Assembly (NCBI GenBank): GCA_947504205.1
Contig: CANNGL010000003.1
Coordinates: forward strand, 310,001-374,000
Length of the DNA: 64,000 nucleotides
Source: an uncultured Litoreibacter sp.
Lineage (GTDB): Bacteria; Pseudomonadota; Alphaproteobacteria; Rhodobacterales; Rhodobacteraceae
Direction: 5' to 3'
The notes beneath the pieces are model-generated. The model was given only the letters and a program-made list of their open reading frames with translations. It did no database searches and was not told the origin of the DNA. Each line of letters begins with the position of its first letter. Position 1 is the first letter of the stretch. The position numbers and the translations under genes are program-made. This document shows, piece by piece, positions 1 to 9,164 of the stretch.

Positions 1-638
1 GCTTTGGAGGCAGGCCCAACCCGCTTCATCGTCCACGAGACCAATAGTGCGTAGAGCACCAACCAAACCGCCAAAGGGATCGAAAGACGGGGATCAGCTC
101 CGGACAACAAAACTGCAGCGCCGACGATGTAGGCAAGAGAAAACGTAATCGCGTCAAATACTTGGAAGACGGCATCACCTGCTGCCGGTGGGGTTTGCAT
201 AATGCGATTGGCGATCCGCCCAGCAAAATCATTTTCAAACCAGCCCACAGATTGGCGTAAAACCTGACGATGCGCGCGCCACCGGAAAAGGGTGCCGTAG
301 TTAGGCAGAATTCCGTTGTTCAAAATCAGGACATCGAGTGCTTGAAGTAGCGGTCTGATAATGAGGATGAAGAACGCAATCAAAATCAGTTCTGTTCCAT
401 GAGCGCTCAAGACATCGGAGGGTTCGCCACTGCTAAGCAGGTCCACAACCCGACCCATATAGAAGATCAGGCCGATTTCGACGAAAGCCACGACAACGGA
501 CATAATCGCGGCCATCGCAAATACTTTGCGAAATGGCTTCGAGTAATCCTTTATAAATGGCCATAGCTTAACTGGGGGCCGGTCTACGTCCGGATAGGGC
601 CCATAGGGATCTACCAGTTTTTCAAAAAAGCGGAACAT
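1..638 (-). CDS. ABC exporter, permease-ATPase (N-terminal part, cut by window edge)
   Basis: Reading the minus strand from an ATG at 636-638 gives about 212 residues without a stop before the window edge. The protein opens MFRFFEKLVDPYGPYPD and contains long hydrophobic stretches near residues 38-60, 80-100 and 160-200. This matches the six-helix transmembrane domain of fused exporters, including the WFENDFAGRIANR segment that is typical of them. The ATP-binding domain would lie left of the window and is not seen. An AAGGTG ribosome site sits just before the ATG. The substrate cannot be told from this part. Confidence 0.8.
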   Translation of the reverse strand, partial: MFRFFEKLVDPYGPYPDVDRPPVKLWPFIKDYSKPFRKVFAMAAIMSVVVAFVEIGLIFYMGRVVDLLSSGEPSDVLSAHGTELILIAFFILIIRPLLQALDVLILNNGILPNYGTLFRWRAHRQVLRQSVGWFENDFAGRIANRIMQTPPAAGDAVFQVFDAITFSLAYIVGAAVLLSGADPRLSIPLAVWLVLYALLVSWTMKRVGPASK

Positions 639-736
639 GTGGCACCTTAATCGCCAGATGCCTGATATAAGACTGCTAGCGGGAAAAGGCCATGACGTCT
701 GCGAAAGATTGCTACTGACCTGTCCCGGAACGCGCC

Positions 737-1897
737 TTAGCCTGACTTGAGCGATGCCAGAAGCTCAACCCGCGTCAGAGCGAACTGCGACTCAATCCAC
801 TTCACTTCCAGCTCTCTCAGCGTGTCGCCAAGAGCTTTGCCTTGGTATTCTGGCATTAGATCGTCCGCTTTTACCGGAAAATCGGCCTCTGATCCCAAAG
901 TCAAATCAGTCTCAAAACTATCTGCGAGTGGTTGTTCGAACAAAGCGGCGCGGCATAATAGGATCGAGCGCGCCGTCTCTCGTCCAAGCCGATAGGCGAG
1001 TTCGTGCGCGGGTTCTGCCGATCCCAAGTGAATCCGCAGAGAGCCGTACGCACGCGCTTCTGAACGAGACAAACGCCAGCTTACTGTCGGACTGATCCCG
1101 CCAAGAACAACGGCTCTGCGGGTCCAGTCTGGCTTCAGCCCCTCCTCCAGGTGAATCAAGGGCGCCAACGCCTTTGGATCGGATCCAGGTAGAATGCGCG
1201 AAAGAATTCCGGCATGAGCCATCGCAGCGATTGCTTGACTGGGGTCGGGCGCAGAGAGAAGTTTTTTCATCTCAGCACCAATCCGTTCTGCCGAAAGGCC
1301 CGACAATCCGTCTGACAACTTCGCGCAAGCAGCTAGCCCTTCTTGGTCGAGCCCTTCACTTTGATTGCCATACCACGCAAAGAACCGAAAGAACCTTAAG
1401 ATACGAAGGTAATCCTCGGTAATTCGCTTTTCGGGATCTCCGATAAAGCGGATACGCTTCATCTGGAGGTCTTCGAGACCGCCGACGAAATCATGTACAG
1501 CACCCTCGCTGTCAGCGTAGAGCGCGTTCATAGTGAAGTCTCGGCGTTTGGCGTCTTCCGCTGGTGCCGTGCCAAACTGCACATTAGCGTGCCTGCCATC
1601 TGTGGCGATGTCTGATCTGAATGTCGTGATCTCGTGAGGAATGTCGCCAGTGATAATGGTGATCGTCCCATGCTCGATCCCGGTCGGGACCGCTTTCAAG
1701 CCATCCGCGGTGGCAAGCTGCATCGTGGTTTCGGGCAGAGCATCGGTGGCCATGTCCAGATCTGAGATTGGCTCACCGAGTAACGCGTTGCGTACGCAAC
1801 CTCCGACGAAGAAAATGCTGTGACCTTTGCTTGCAAACATTCGCATCAAGCTCTGGGTGGCTTCATTTCCTATCCATTCGCCATGCACCTTTGTCAT
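737..1897 (-). CDS. cca: CCA tRNA nucleotidyltransferase
   Basis: Adds or repairs the 3' CCA end of tRNAs. The class II nucleotidyltransferase head is clear: GGCVRN at about residues 32-37, the metal-binding DLD at 46-48, and RRDFTMNAL at 118-126. A long C-terminal helical tRNA-binding part follows, giving 386 residues. The chosen start is the ATG at 1895-1897, which overlaps the stop of the upstream Nudix gene (TCATGA). Starting there puts MTKVHGEW first; a longer reading up to 2005 would run well into the Nudix gene. It is the last gene of the hslO-nudL-cca run. Confidence 0.93.
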   Translation of the reverse strand: MTKVHGEWIGNEATQSLMRMFASKGHSIFFVGGCVRNALLGEPISDLDMATDALPETTMQLATADGLKAVPTGIEHGTITIITGDIPHEITTFRSDIATDGRHANVQFGTAPAEDAKRRDFTMNALYADSEGAVHDFVGGLEDLQMKRIRFIGDPEKRITEDYLRILRFFRFFAWYGNQSEGLDQEGLAACAKLSDGLSGLSAERIGAEMKKLLSAPDPSQAIAAMAHAGILSRILPGSDPKALAPLIHLEEGLKPDWTRRAVVLGGISPTVSWRLSRSEARAYGSLRIHLGSAEPAHELAYRLGRETARSILLCRAALFEQPLADSFETDLTLGSEADFPVKADDLMPEYQGKALGDTLRELEVKWIESQFALTRVELLASLKSG

Positions 1898-2520
1898 GAT
1901 GCTGCGATCTGATCGGTCAAAGCGCGCAGAATCCGCGCTGTTGCACCCCAAATGTAGTAAGGCCCATAGGGGACCGTGAAGTAATAGCGCTGCGCGCCTC
2001 GCCAACGGCGGCCTTCTACGATGTAATTCGAGGGCTCCAAAATATGTGACAAAGGGACGGTGAAGGCCTCTGAAACCTCGCCTATTTCGAGCTCAGGTAC
2101 AAATCCCGTCTCGACGGTAGCAAGAACGGGTGTGACGGAAAATCCGGTGACGGTTTCATGTGGAGCCATCTGACCGAGAACATGCGCTCCTTGATCGGGA
2201 AGCCCAATTTCTTCCATGGCTTCCCGTAACGCGGTCGATACGAGATCCTTGTCGCCGGGGTCTTGCTTGCCGCCAGGAAACGCGATTTGCCCAGGATGGT
2301 GTTTAAGTCGTGGAGAGCGCTTGGTCAGAATGACCTCAAGTCCTGCATCTGTCTCGACGATGCCGATGAGCACAGCCGCTGGCGTAATTTTTCGGTCCTT
2401 TGACAATACGACATCAGCGTTCAAGTCGTAATCAGAAGAGGGTCGCCCCGGTTGAAGCAACCCTCTCTGAATAGTCTCAAGCTGATCAGTCGGAGGCATC
2501 ATCGTAGTTTTCTGCCTCAA
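1894..2520 (-). CDS. CoA pyrophosphatase-type Nudix hydrolase
   Basis: Nudix hydrolase of the NudL/YeaB subgroup, which splits coenzyme A or acyl-CoA into 3',5'-ADP and (acyl)phosphopantetheine. The subgroup signature lies before the Nudix box, around residues 65-84 (LTKRSPRLKHHPGQ then FPGG). The box itself follows, ending ALREAMEEIGL near residues 97-107. The start is uncertain: the ATG at 2520 overlaps hslO by 35 bases, while two ATGs at 2502 and 2499 overlap it less. The stop overlaps the cca start, so translation is probably coupled. CoA specificity is inferred from motif only. Confidence 0.88.
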   Translation of the reverse strand: MRQKTTMMPPTDQLETIQRGLLQPGRPSSDYDLNADVVLSKDRKITPAAVLIGIVETDAGLEVILTKRSPRLKHHPGQIAFPGGKQDPGDKDLVSTALREAMEEIGLPDQGAHVLGQMAPHETVTGFSVTPVLATVETGFVPELEIGEVSEAFTVPLSHILEPSNYIVEGRRWRGAQRYYFTVPYGPYYIWGATARILRALTDQIAAS

Positions 2521-3487
2521 ACCCGAGTGTCTTCGGATCTAAGACATAATGAGCACCACAAAACTGACAGTCAGCAGTAAGGGATCCATCGCTCAAGGTC
2601 ATTTTTTCAATGTCCCTTGCCGAATAGATCGACATACTCTGACGTACGCGGTCCTCTGAGCAGGTGCACCCAAAGTGAACAGGCTGAGGGTCGTAGGCAA
2701 TCGGGCGCTCCTCATGGAACAGCCGCACGAGCAAATCGGTTGGTGAAACAGTTGGGCCAATCAGTTCGAGCTCTTCGACGGTGTCCAGCAAGATATTTGC
2801 GCGTTGCCAATTCTCCGTTTCATCGTCGTTGAGGATATCGCCAGCTTGAAGCAACCCCTCATCACCGCTGCCACCATCTCGCGCGACAAATGGAGAAGCC
2901 TTGGGCATATGCTGGAGCATGATACCCCCGGCACGCCAGCTTTCACCGGCGCCGGGTTCCTGACTTCTGCCATATGTAAGCGCGAACCGCGTGGGTAGCT
3001 GTTCTGACTGTGCAAAATAGGTTTCAGCGCAAGCCGACAGGCTCCCGCCTGCCAAAGGCGTAATGCCTTGATAGGGGGCCATGTCTTTACCCTGATCAAC
3101 CAGGATCGCAAAATAGCCCTTTCCGATCTGGCTAAAGGGATCTGCGTCTGGGTCCAGTGCATCATTGTCGAAGCTGGCATATGCACGCAGCCGGGCGGGC
3201 TCGCCGTTCTCGCTCGGTCCATAATAGTCTGTTGCGATAAGTCGCAGTGGGCCGCTGCCACGGATTTGTATCGATAGTTTCCAACGCAGGTCGATTGTCT
3301 GGCCGATCAATGCCGTAAGCATTGCCGTTTCCGCAACCATAGCTTCGACCGACGCAGGATAATCATGCTGCGCCAGAGCATTATCTAACACACCGTCCAG
3401 ACGTGCGATGCGCCCTCGGATGTCAGATTTATCGAGCTGGAACGGCAGAACCGTATCGTCCCAGGCTATTTTTTGTCCGAGTGTCAT
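2486..3487 (-). CDS. hslO: Hsp33 redox-regulated holdase chaperone
   Basis: Cytoplasmic chaperone that is switched on when its zinc site is oxidised, and then holds unfolding proteins during oxidative stress. The protein has 333 residues with the expected C-terminal zinc cluster: Cys274-x-Cys276, then Cys307-xx-Cys310 (CTC and CQFC). The ATG at 3487 follows an AGGA site by seven bases. It is first in the hslO-nudL-cca operon. All four cysteines are present, so redox switching should be intact. Confidence 0.93.
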   Translation of the reverse strand: MTLGQKIAWDDTVLPFQLDKSDIRGRIARLDGVLDNALAQHDYPASVEAMVAETAMLTALIGQTIDLRWKLSIQIRGSGPLRLIATDYYGPSENGEPARLRAYASFDNDALDPDADPFSQIGKGYFAILVDQGKDMAPYQGITPLAGGSLSACAETYFAQSEQLPTRFALTYGRSQEPGAGESWRAGGIMLQHMPKASPFVARDGGSGDEGLLQAGDILNDDETENWQRANILLDTVEELELIGPTVSPTDLLVRLFHEERPIAYDPQPVHFGCTCSEDRVRQSMSIYSARDIEKMTLSDGSLTADCQFCGAHYVLDPKTLGFEAENYDDASD

Positions 3488-3579
3488 AGAGTGTCCTAAC
3501 CCTTGGTCTTGGCATATCGCGTCTATATAAGCGCGGCAATGCTCAGCCCAAGAGGGCGGGTCCCGAATGCAACGCAGGC

Positions 3580-4026
3580 ATGCAAATAATGAGACGCTTT
3601 GGTGAACAGATCCGTAAGGATGTCCGTTACAAGGTGCGGCCGGGCGCTTATGGTATCCTGTTTGATGGTGAGAAGGTGTTGCTCACCTTTCAAGAAGCTC
3701 CGGTGCCTGAGTTTCAATTGCCCGGCGGGGGGATCGATCCGGGGGAGTCGCCCGTTCCAGCACTGCATCGCGAAGTGATGGAAGAGACAGGTTGGACCAT
3801 CGCTGAGGCGCGGCGACTTGGTTTCTATCGCCGATACGCTTTTATGCCCGAATATGATCTATGGGCGGAAAAAGTCGCTTTGATTTATTTGGCAAGGCCC
3901 ATACTACGTCAGGATCGACCATTGGAGGCGGGCCATACAGCCGTTTGGTTGAAGCCTGAGGAGGCGTTGCCCCTACTTGCTAATGAAGGCGATCAACACT
4001 TCTTCATGCAGGCAATGGGCCTTTAA
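3580..4026 (+). CDS. Nudix hydrolase
   Basis: Small (148 residues) stand-alone Nudix protein with a perfect box: Gly50, Glu56, then REVMEETG at 64-71. The substrate cannot be set from sequence; nucleotide-sugar, nucleoside diphosphate and oxidised nucleotide substrates all occur in such short members. It is divergent from hslO and convergent with the receiver-phosphatase gene, with only four bases between stops. A second ATG at 3589 is an alternative start, and neither has a strong ribosome site. Confidence 0.85.
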   Translation: MQIMRRFGEQIRKDVRYKVRPGAYGILFDGEKVLLTFQEAPVPEFQLPGGGIDPGESPVPALHREVMEETGWTIAEARRLGFYRRYAFMPEYDLWAEKVALIYLARPILRQDRPLEAGHTAVWLKPEEALPLLANEGDQHFFMQAMGL

Positions 4027-4030
4027 CACC

Positions 4031-5353
4031 TTATGCAACCAATGATACGCGGCTTGCTGTTGGATCGCGATCAGTGATCGCGTCCATGCCAACATAGTGG
4101 AAGACGATTGCTGACACATCATCCAGGAATTCTGCACTGCCGCTGAAGTCTTCTAAGTTGGCAACGAGGTATTCGAGCATGTCAGAGGGTTTTTGGGGTC
4201 CTGCTTCCCCTATCCAAGTTGCTAGGCCACCTTCGTCTAGCAACGTGCCTTCCTCGCCCGAGCTCTCGGTGATGCCATCTGAGTGTAGCATCAGACTTTG
4301 ACCAGGCTTTAAGGTGAAAGAAAAAGACTGGTAATCTGCGTTTTCGATCAATCCGATAGGAAGACCACCATGGCCGATGAATTCTGTATTTCCCTCTGCA
4401 TCGAAGATAACAGGGTGTGGGTGGCCGGCCTGTACACATCGGACTTTCCCCGTTGGCAGGTCGACGATTGCCAAAGCCAAGGTGAAGTAGTGCTCGGTTT
4501 CCAACTCACTAAGAAGCAGATCATTTAGGGTCCGGGCAGCGTCTGCCGGATCGATAGCTTCGTAGCCGCCTGAGGAAGTTTTTTGGATCGCAACGTTTTG
4601 GCTTGGACTCATTCCGTTCAGACACCCTGCGAGGCGCGCGGTCATAAGTGCTGAGGAAATACCGTGTCCTGAAACATCCAGAGAAAACAAACCCAGTTCT
4701 CTATCGCTGACCTGAAATTTACCGACTAGATCTCCGCCAATATGTCCGCAGGGCCGCAGCAACATCGCGATGTTGCCTTCGGGAAGATCGATGTTGGAGT
4801 CAGGGACCAACGACAACTGCAAACTGCGCGCCTCATCCAGATCCTTGTCCAACTGCGAATACATCTCGCGAAGCTTGTCCAGTGTCTCGACAACCTGATC
4901 GTTCTTTTCGATCAATTGTTCCTGCATTCTCAGAATTCGCTCTCCAGCCTGCAAACGAGCCTGTAACTCGCCAAAACTGACCGGTTTCGTAAGAAAGTCA
5001 TCTGCGCCTGAGTTCAAACCTTGAGCAATTTCCTCGCTTGCGTTCTTGCTGGTGAGAAGCAGAAAGTAGCCATATCCGTCGAAATCCATCTCCCGAAATG
5101 CTCGGCAAAATTCCGGACCGCTCATCCCCGGCATCATCCAGTCACTTATGATCATCTCGATAGGGTTTTGACGGCAGAATTCCAAAGCTGCATCACCGCT
5201 ATCTGCTTCGTGAACGACATAGCCCCACCGTCGGAGCGCACCGCACAGGATTTTTCGCTGCATGCGGCTGTCGTCCACAATTAGGACCGATCTTGTCGTA
5301 TTCTTCAGCTCAGGTGCCAACACGTTCTCAGATTCTGGAGTTGCAATATGCAA
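4031..5353 (-). CDS. Response regulator fused to PP2C/SpoIIE-type phosphatase
   Basis: A receiver domain (about residues 20-135) carries the acidic pair Asp27-Asp28, phospho-acceptor Asp71, Thr101 and Lys123. It is joined by a coiled-coil linker (about 140-185) to a metal-dependent SpoIIE/RsbU-like serine phosphatase domain (about 195-425, with GGDLVGKF and DVSGHG metal-site motifs). Such proteins dephosphorylate an anti-sigma-factor antagonist or similar partner when the receiver is phosphorylated. No such partner is adjacent. The 5' end is weak: the frame opens with TTG at 5353 and has no ATG before the receiver core; GTG at 5323 is an alternative. It is divergent from the Hpt gene at 5473. 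Confidence 0.9.
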   Translation of the reverse strand: MHIATPESENVLAPELKNTTRSVLIVDDSRMQRKILCGALRRWGYVVHEADSGDAALEFCRQNPIEMIISDWMMPGMSGPEFCRAFREMDFDGYGYFLLLTSKNASEEIAQGLNSGADDFLTKPVSFGELQARLQAGERILRMQEQLIEKNDQVVETLDKLREMYSQLDKDLDEARSLQLSLVPDSNIDLPEGNIAMLLRPCGHIGGDLVGKFQVSDRELGLFSLDVSGHGISSALMTARLAGCLNGMSPSQNVAIQKTSSGGYEAIDPADAARTLNDLLLSELETEHYFTLALAIVDLPTGKVRCVQAGHPHPVIFDAEGNTEFIGHGGLPIGLIENADYQSFSFTLKPGQSLMLHSDGITESSGEEGTLLDEGGLATWIGEAGPQKPSDMLEYLVANLEDFSGSAEFLDDVSAIVFHYVGMDAITDRDPTASRVSLVA

Positions 5354-5472
5354 TGAGGCAAAAGTGTTTATTTTTCCTAAATCACCGGCTGGATTTGTGA
5401 ACGGTGCCGGTAACGACTTCGAAAGGCATTTCGATCACAAAGCTGGGAATTTCTAATTGCGTTGGTATCGGA

Positions 5473-5778
5473 ATGATTGATTGGCAACGGGTCAGCGAAC
5501 TGCGTCGTGATTTGGGGGACGATGGTTTCGACGAAGTGATCGAGATTTTCCTTGATGAGGTGGAAGAACGGCTTGGTGAACTTGAGACAAAGCCTGTTGA
5601 TCAGCTGTCAGAACACTTCCACTTTCTCAAAGGTTGCGCGGCCAATCTGGGGTTTGCAACCTTCCAGGAGATTTGTGCCGAAGGCGAAGCGAGCGGCAAT
5701 ACAGGGTCAATCGAGGCAGCGATTTCTGCTTACGAAGTTTCCAAGACGGAATTTCTAGCTGGGCCAGATGGGGCTTAA
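5473..5778 (+). CDS. Stand-alone Hpt phosphotransfer protein
   Basis: A 101-residue helical protein with the histidine phosphotransfer motif HFLKGCAANLG; the phosphorylated residue should be His50. It carries no kinase or receiver domain, so it must pass phosphate between partners coded elsewhere, or to the divergent receiver-phosphatase next to it. The start is taken at the ATG at 5473 (MIDWQRVSELRRD), where the domain begins. An upstream ATG at 5404 would add 23 residues that do not look like the family. The stop overlaps the end of the convergent threonine ammonia-lyase gene by four bases. Confidence 0.85.
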   Translation: MIDWQRVSELRRDLGDDGFDEVIEIFLDEVEERLGELETKPVDQLSEHFHFLKGCAANLGFATFQEICAEGEASGNTGSIEAAISAYEVSKTEFLAGPDGA

Positions 5779-7022
5779 ATCAGGAATTCCGACAAGACCT
5801 CATCGTTTGTAATGTCACGATGGTTGAAACCCGCGTCGGTCATTCGGTGCTGCAGGTTGGAGAATGCGGCCGGATCTTTAGTTTCAAGTCCAATTAAAAC
5901 CGAACCAAAGTTTCTAGCTGACTTTTTCAGATACTCAAACCTTGCAATGTCGTCATCGGGGCCCAGCAGCGCCAGAAAGTCCTTTAGGGCGCCGGGTCGT
6001 TGCGGCATCCGCAGAATGAAGTATTTCTTGAGTCCTGCAAACCGTTGCGCACGCTCTTTAACTTCTGGCAAACGCTCAAAATCGAAGTTTCCGCCAGATG
6101 ATACGCAGACCGCGGTTTTGCCACGGATGATGTCTTGTAGCTCACCCAGAGCGTCTATCGCCAAAGCTCCAGCTGGTTCGAGCACCATACCTTCGATATT
6201 CAGCATCTTCAAAATGGTGGTGCAAATCCTGTTTTCAGGCGTAACAAGAACATTTGCAGGATCTACGCCCTTAAGTGCTTCGAAGGTGTGGTCGCCAATT
6301 CGAGCTACTGCGGCGCCGTCCACGAATGTATCGATACTGGGTAGTGTCACGGGGGATCCGCTTGCCAATGCAGCAGTTAGGCTTGCCCCCCCCGTTGGCT
6401 CAACATATCGAATTCCACACTTCGGCGCTTGTTCCTCGAAGTACTTTGTAAGACCAGCCGACAGCCCTCCTCCGCCAACAGGCAAAATGACCAAATCTGG
6501 CGGCTTGCCCAATTCGGTGAGAATTTCAACGGCGACCGAAGCCTGTCCTTCAATAATATCCGGGTCGTCGAATGGTGACAAAAAATGCGCGCCAATTTCC
6601 TTGCAATGACTTTTGGCTGAATGCAGCGTCTGATCGAAATAATCGCCCGTAAGCCTGATTTTGACAGAGTCAGCACCAAACGCCCGAGTCTTTTCGATCT
6701 TTTGTTGAGGCGTGGTGATGGGCATAAAGATTTCACCCTTAACGCCAAAGTGCCGGCATGCGTACGCAAATCCCTGCGCGTGATTGCCAGCACTAGCGCA
6801 AACGAACCTTTCGGTCTGCGCGCCATGTTCCAACGATTTACGCATTGCGTTAAACGCGCCACGAATTTTGTAGGATCGTACTGGCGACAAGTCTTCGCGT
6901 TTCAGCAATATCTCTGCACCAAATTTCTTCGAGAGATAGTCGTTCCGCTGTAGAGGTGTTGGCTCAAAAAGGGATCGCATGGCTTGGGTCGCGTTCTGCG
7001 CCGCTTTTGAAAAATTTCCCAT
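5775..7022 (-). CDS. ilvA: Threonine ammonia-lyase (threonine dehydratase)
   Basis: PLP enzyme turning L-threonine into 2-oxobutanoate and ammonia, the first step towards isoleucine. From the ATG at 7020-7022 it has 415 residues. The PLP lysine is in SYKIRGAF (Lys52), the glycine-rich phosphate loop VGGGGLSAG is near residue 190, and a single ACT-like regulatory domain fills about the last 85 residues. One ACT-like domain is typical of the shorter form. The longer frame from 7079 adds 19 residues that do not look like the family. AAGGA lies 12-13 bases before the chosen ATG. Divergent from argG. Confidence 0.92.
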   Translation of the reverse strand: MGNFSKAAQNATQAMRSLFEPTPLQRNDYLSKKFGAEILLKREDLSPVRSYKIRGAFNAMRKSLEHGAQTERFVCASAGNHAQGFAYACRHFGVKGEIFMPITTPQQKIEKTRAFGADSVKIRLTGDYFDQTLHSAKSHCKEIGAHFLSPFDDPDIIEGQASVAVEILTELGKPPDLVILPVGGGGLSAGLTKYFEEQAPKCGIRYVEPTGGASLTAALASGSPVTLPSIDTFVDGAAVARIGDHTFEALKGVDPANVLVTPENRICTTILKMLNIEGMVLEPAGALAIDALGELQDIIRGKTAVCVSSGGNFDFERLPEVKERAQRFAGLKKYFILRMPQRPGALKDFLALLGPDDDIARFEYLKKSARNFGSVLIGLETKDPAAFSNLQHRMTDAGFNHRDITNDEVLSEFLI

Positions 7023-7122
7023 GCTAAGACACTTGTCCTTCTGTTTTGCGAAGAGGCCGATACGAAAGCCGTCGCTCATTTAAAGCCGTTATGATCCCAA
7101 ACGGTCAATGCGCGAAGTTGGG

Positions 7123-7153
7123 TAGCGCTTGCGCCCATGTGTCTAAGGCGCTA
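7123..7153 (+). repeat. Inverted repeat in argG leader
   Basis: TAGCGC at 7123-7128 pairs with GCGCTA at 7148-7153, and the inner GCGCC at 7131-7135 can pair instead with GGCGC at 7147-7151. The two pairings exclude each other. It lies about 40 bases before the argG start. No T-run follows, so it is not a terminator, and the role is unknown. Confidence 0.4.
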
Positions 7154-7190
7154 TCGCCCTGCCCAAATTCTGATGAATTGGAGTCCACTT

Positions 7191-8417
7191 ATGTTTGCGC
7201 CGAAGAAAGTTGTTCTCGCCTATTCCGGAGGACTTGATACCTCCATCATTCTCAAGTGGTTGCAAACTGAGTACGGCTGCGAAGTCGTAACCTTCACGGC
7301 CGATCTTGGACAAGGAGAAGAGCTGGATCCTGCACGCAAGAAGGCCGAGTTGCTAGGGATTAAACCAGAAAATATCTTTATCGAAGACATCCGCGAAGAA
7401 TTCGTTCGCGATTTTGTGTTCCCGATGTTCCGCGCCAATGCTGTCTATGAAGGGCTTTACCTGTTGGGAACGTCCATCGCGCGCCCACTTATCTCGAAGC
7501 GTTTAGTCGAAATCGCAGAACAAACTGGTGCGGATGCAGTTGCACATGGTGCTACTGGAAAAGGCAATGATCAAGTTCGGTTCGAATTGGCGGCCTACGC
7601 TTTGAACCCGGATATTCAAGTTATTGCACCCTGGCGGGAATGGGATTTGTCCAGTCGGACGAAGCTGCTTGAATTCGCCGAAGAAAACCAAATTCCAATT
7701 GCGAAAGACAAGCGCGGCGAAGCGCCGTTTTCGGTGGATGCAAACCTTCTGCACACCTCTTCTGAGGGGAAGGTTCTCGAAGATCCGTCCGAGGTCGCAC
7801 CAGACTATGTCTATCAGCGTACCGTGCATCCCGAAGACGCACCAGATCAGCCGGAGATAGTCGAAATCGGCTTCGAGAAGGGCGATGCTGTTTCGATCAA
7901 TGGCGAGCAGCTATCTCCAGCCGAGCTGCTTACCAAGCTGAACGAACTCGGTGGCAAGCATGGTGTCGGCCGCCTCGACCTCGTGGAAGGTCGGTTCGTG
8001 GGTATGAAATCGCGCGGGGTCTACGAAACGCCGGGCGGCACGATCCTGCTAGAGGCGCATCGCGGTATTGAGTCGATAACGCTTGATCGCGGAGCGGCAC
8101 ACCTGAAAGACGAACTAATGCCTCGCTACGCCGAGCTGATTTACAACGGCTTTTGGTTCTCGCCAGAACGCGAAATGCTGCAGGCCGCGATTGATAAGTC
8201 ACAACAGCATGTCTCAGGCACGGTCAAACTCAAGCTTTACAAGGGCTCGGCAAGAACGATCGCACGCGCGTCGGAACACTCGCTCTATTCAGAGGCGCAC
8301 GTGACCTTTGAAGAGGATGCAGGTGCGTACGATCAAAAGGATGCGGCGGGCTTTATCCAACTCAACGCTTTGAGACTGAAACTCTTGGCGGCACGGGATC
8401 GTCGCCTGAAAGGCTGA
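7191..8417 (+). CDS. argG: Argininosuccinate synthase
   Basis: Joins citrulline and aspartate, using ATP, to make argininosuccinate in arginine synthesis. The N-terminal PP-loop SGGLDTS is at residues 12-18 and the rest matches the family over its normal length (408 residues). The start is set by a GGAG site eight bases before the ATG at 7191 ([10 protein letters not shown]); upstream in-frame ATGs lack a good site. It stands alone on the plus strand between ilvA (divergent) and the sulfotransferase-like gene (convergent). Confidence 0.96.
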   Translation: MFAPKKVVLAYSGGLDTSIILKWLQTEYGCEVVTFTADLGQGEELDPARKKAELLGIKPENIFIEDIREEFVRDFVFPMFRANAVYEGLYLLGTSIARPLISKRLVEIAEQTGADAVAHGATGKGNDQVRFELAAYALNPDIQVIAPWREWDLSSRTKLLEFAEENQIPIAKDKRGEAPFSVDANLLHTSSEGKVLEDPSEVAPDYVYQRTVHPEDAPDQPEIVEIGFEKGDAVSINGEQLSPAELLTKLNELGGKHGVGRLDLVEGRFVGMKSRGVYETPGGTILLEAHRGIESITLDRGAAHLKDELMPRYAELIYNGFWFSPEREMLQAAIDKSQQHVSGTVKLKLYKGSARTIARASEHSLYSEAHVTFEEDAGAYDQKDAAGFIQLNALRLKLLAARDRRLKG

Positions 8418-8443
8418 TCTGGGAAAACTCGGTCTGCTGGTCG

Positions 8444-9133
8444 CTATAGTGCCTGGCTTCTGAGCGTTTCAAAGTGCTCGAGTGCATCTGACAGAAGTGG
8501 GTGATCGATTTCTGGCAAGGGTCCCTCGTCTTCCGAGAAGCCGTTGGAGACATGCACCGCATTGTACCAATGCTGTCCCCACACCCCATCGTAGGGCTTT
8601 GGTCCGGCTGGCCAAGACAGCATCTGGTCGGACCATGGCATACCAATAGCAGCGCAAAGCTTCTGCAGGCTCTGTTGCGGCGCCCTTCTTACATCCGCGC
8701 TGTTGATTATTGGGCCCGGCAGTGCTTCTGCAATTTCAGTCTGACGCGCAAATCCGATATCTTCGAGTGTCGGGTTTTGACGCTTTCGCAAATAGCTTGC
8801 GATCACACGCGCTGGGTGGCGGATCAGATGCACGTTGACGGCCGATTTTGCCCAATCAAGAGGAAAGCCTTCCAGCATGTGATGACACATATGTTTTTGG
8901 TACCAGTGGGCCGCGCCATCAGGATTTGACCCCGACAGGGACGTCGCAACGGCTGCAGGATCGGTTTCCATCGATGCGAGAATTAGCTCCCGCATTGGAT
9001 GGTCGATACCTGATGTTTTCAGGAAGGCACCATAGAAAGGTTCGTCGCTCGCCACGCAGTCCGACCGACTGCCAAAGCTGTACATCATTGCTGTTGAGAG
9101 ATTTCGGGGTCCGGACCACATCGCAATTTTCAA
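8444..9133 (-). CDS. Sulfotransferase-like P-loop protein
   Basis: A 229-residue protein opening MKIAMWSGPRNLST. The SGPRNLST segment (residues 7-14) resembles the 5'-phosphosulfate loop that binds PAPS in sulfotransferases, and HLIRHPARVIASY is placed like the 3'-phosphate-binding Arg/Ser segment. The true substrate is unknown, and sulfotransfer itself is only inferred. The start is TTG at 9131-9133, supported by a strong GAGGAA site six bases upstream; an ATG four codons later is too far from that site. It lies about 30 bases downstream of the aminotransferase on the same strand and is probably co-transcribed. Confidence 0.75.
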   Translation of the reverse strand: MKIAMWSGPRNLSTAMMYSFGSRSDCVASDEPFYGAFLKTSGIDHPMRELILASMETDPAAVATSLSGSNPDGAAHWYQKHMCHHMLEGFPLDWAKSAVNVHLIRHPARVIASYLRKRQNPTLEDIGFARQTEIAEALPGPIINSADVRRAPQQSLQKLCAAIGMPWSDQMLSWPAGPKPYDGVWGQHWYNAVHVSNGFSEDEGPLPEIDHPLLSDALEHFETLRSQAL

Positions 9134-9164
9134 GGGTAGCTTCCTCTTTCTGGTCGCAGCACGT

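Noticed and set aside
5404-5472. Longer start for the Hpt protein
   Set aside because: The 23 extra residues are not part of the Hpt helix bundle; the ATG at 5473 begins the domain.
5812-6609. Long open frame (265 codons) antisense to threonine ammonia-lyase
   Set aside because: Ser/Pro/Arg-rich reading of the opposite strand of a well-conserved gene; no ribosome site or family look.
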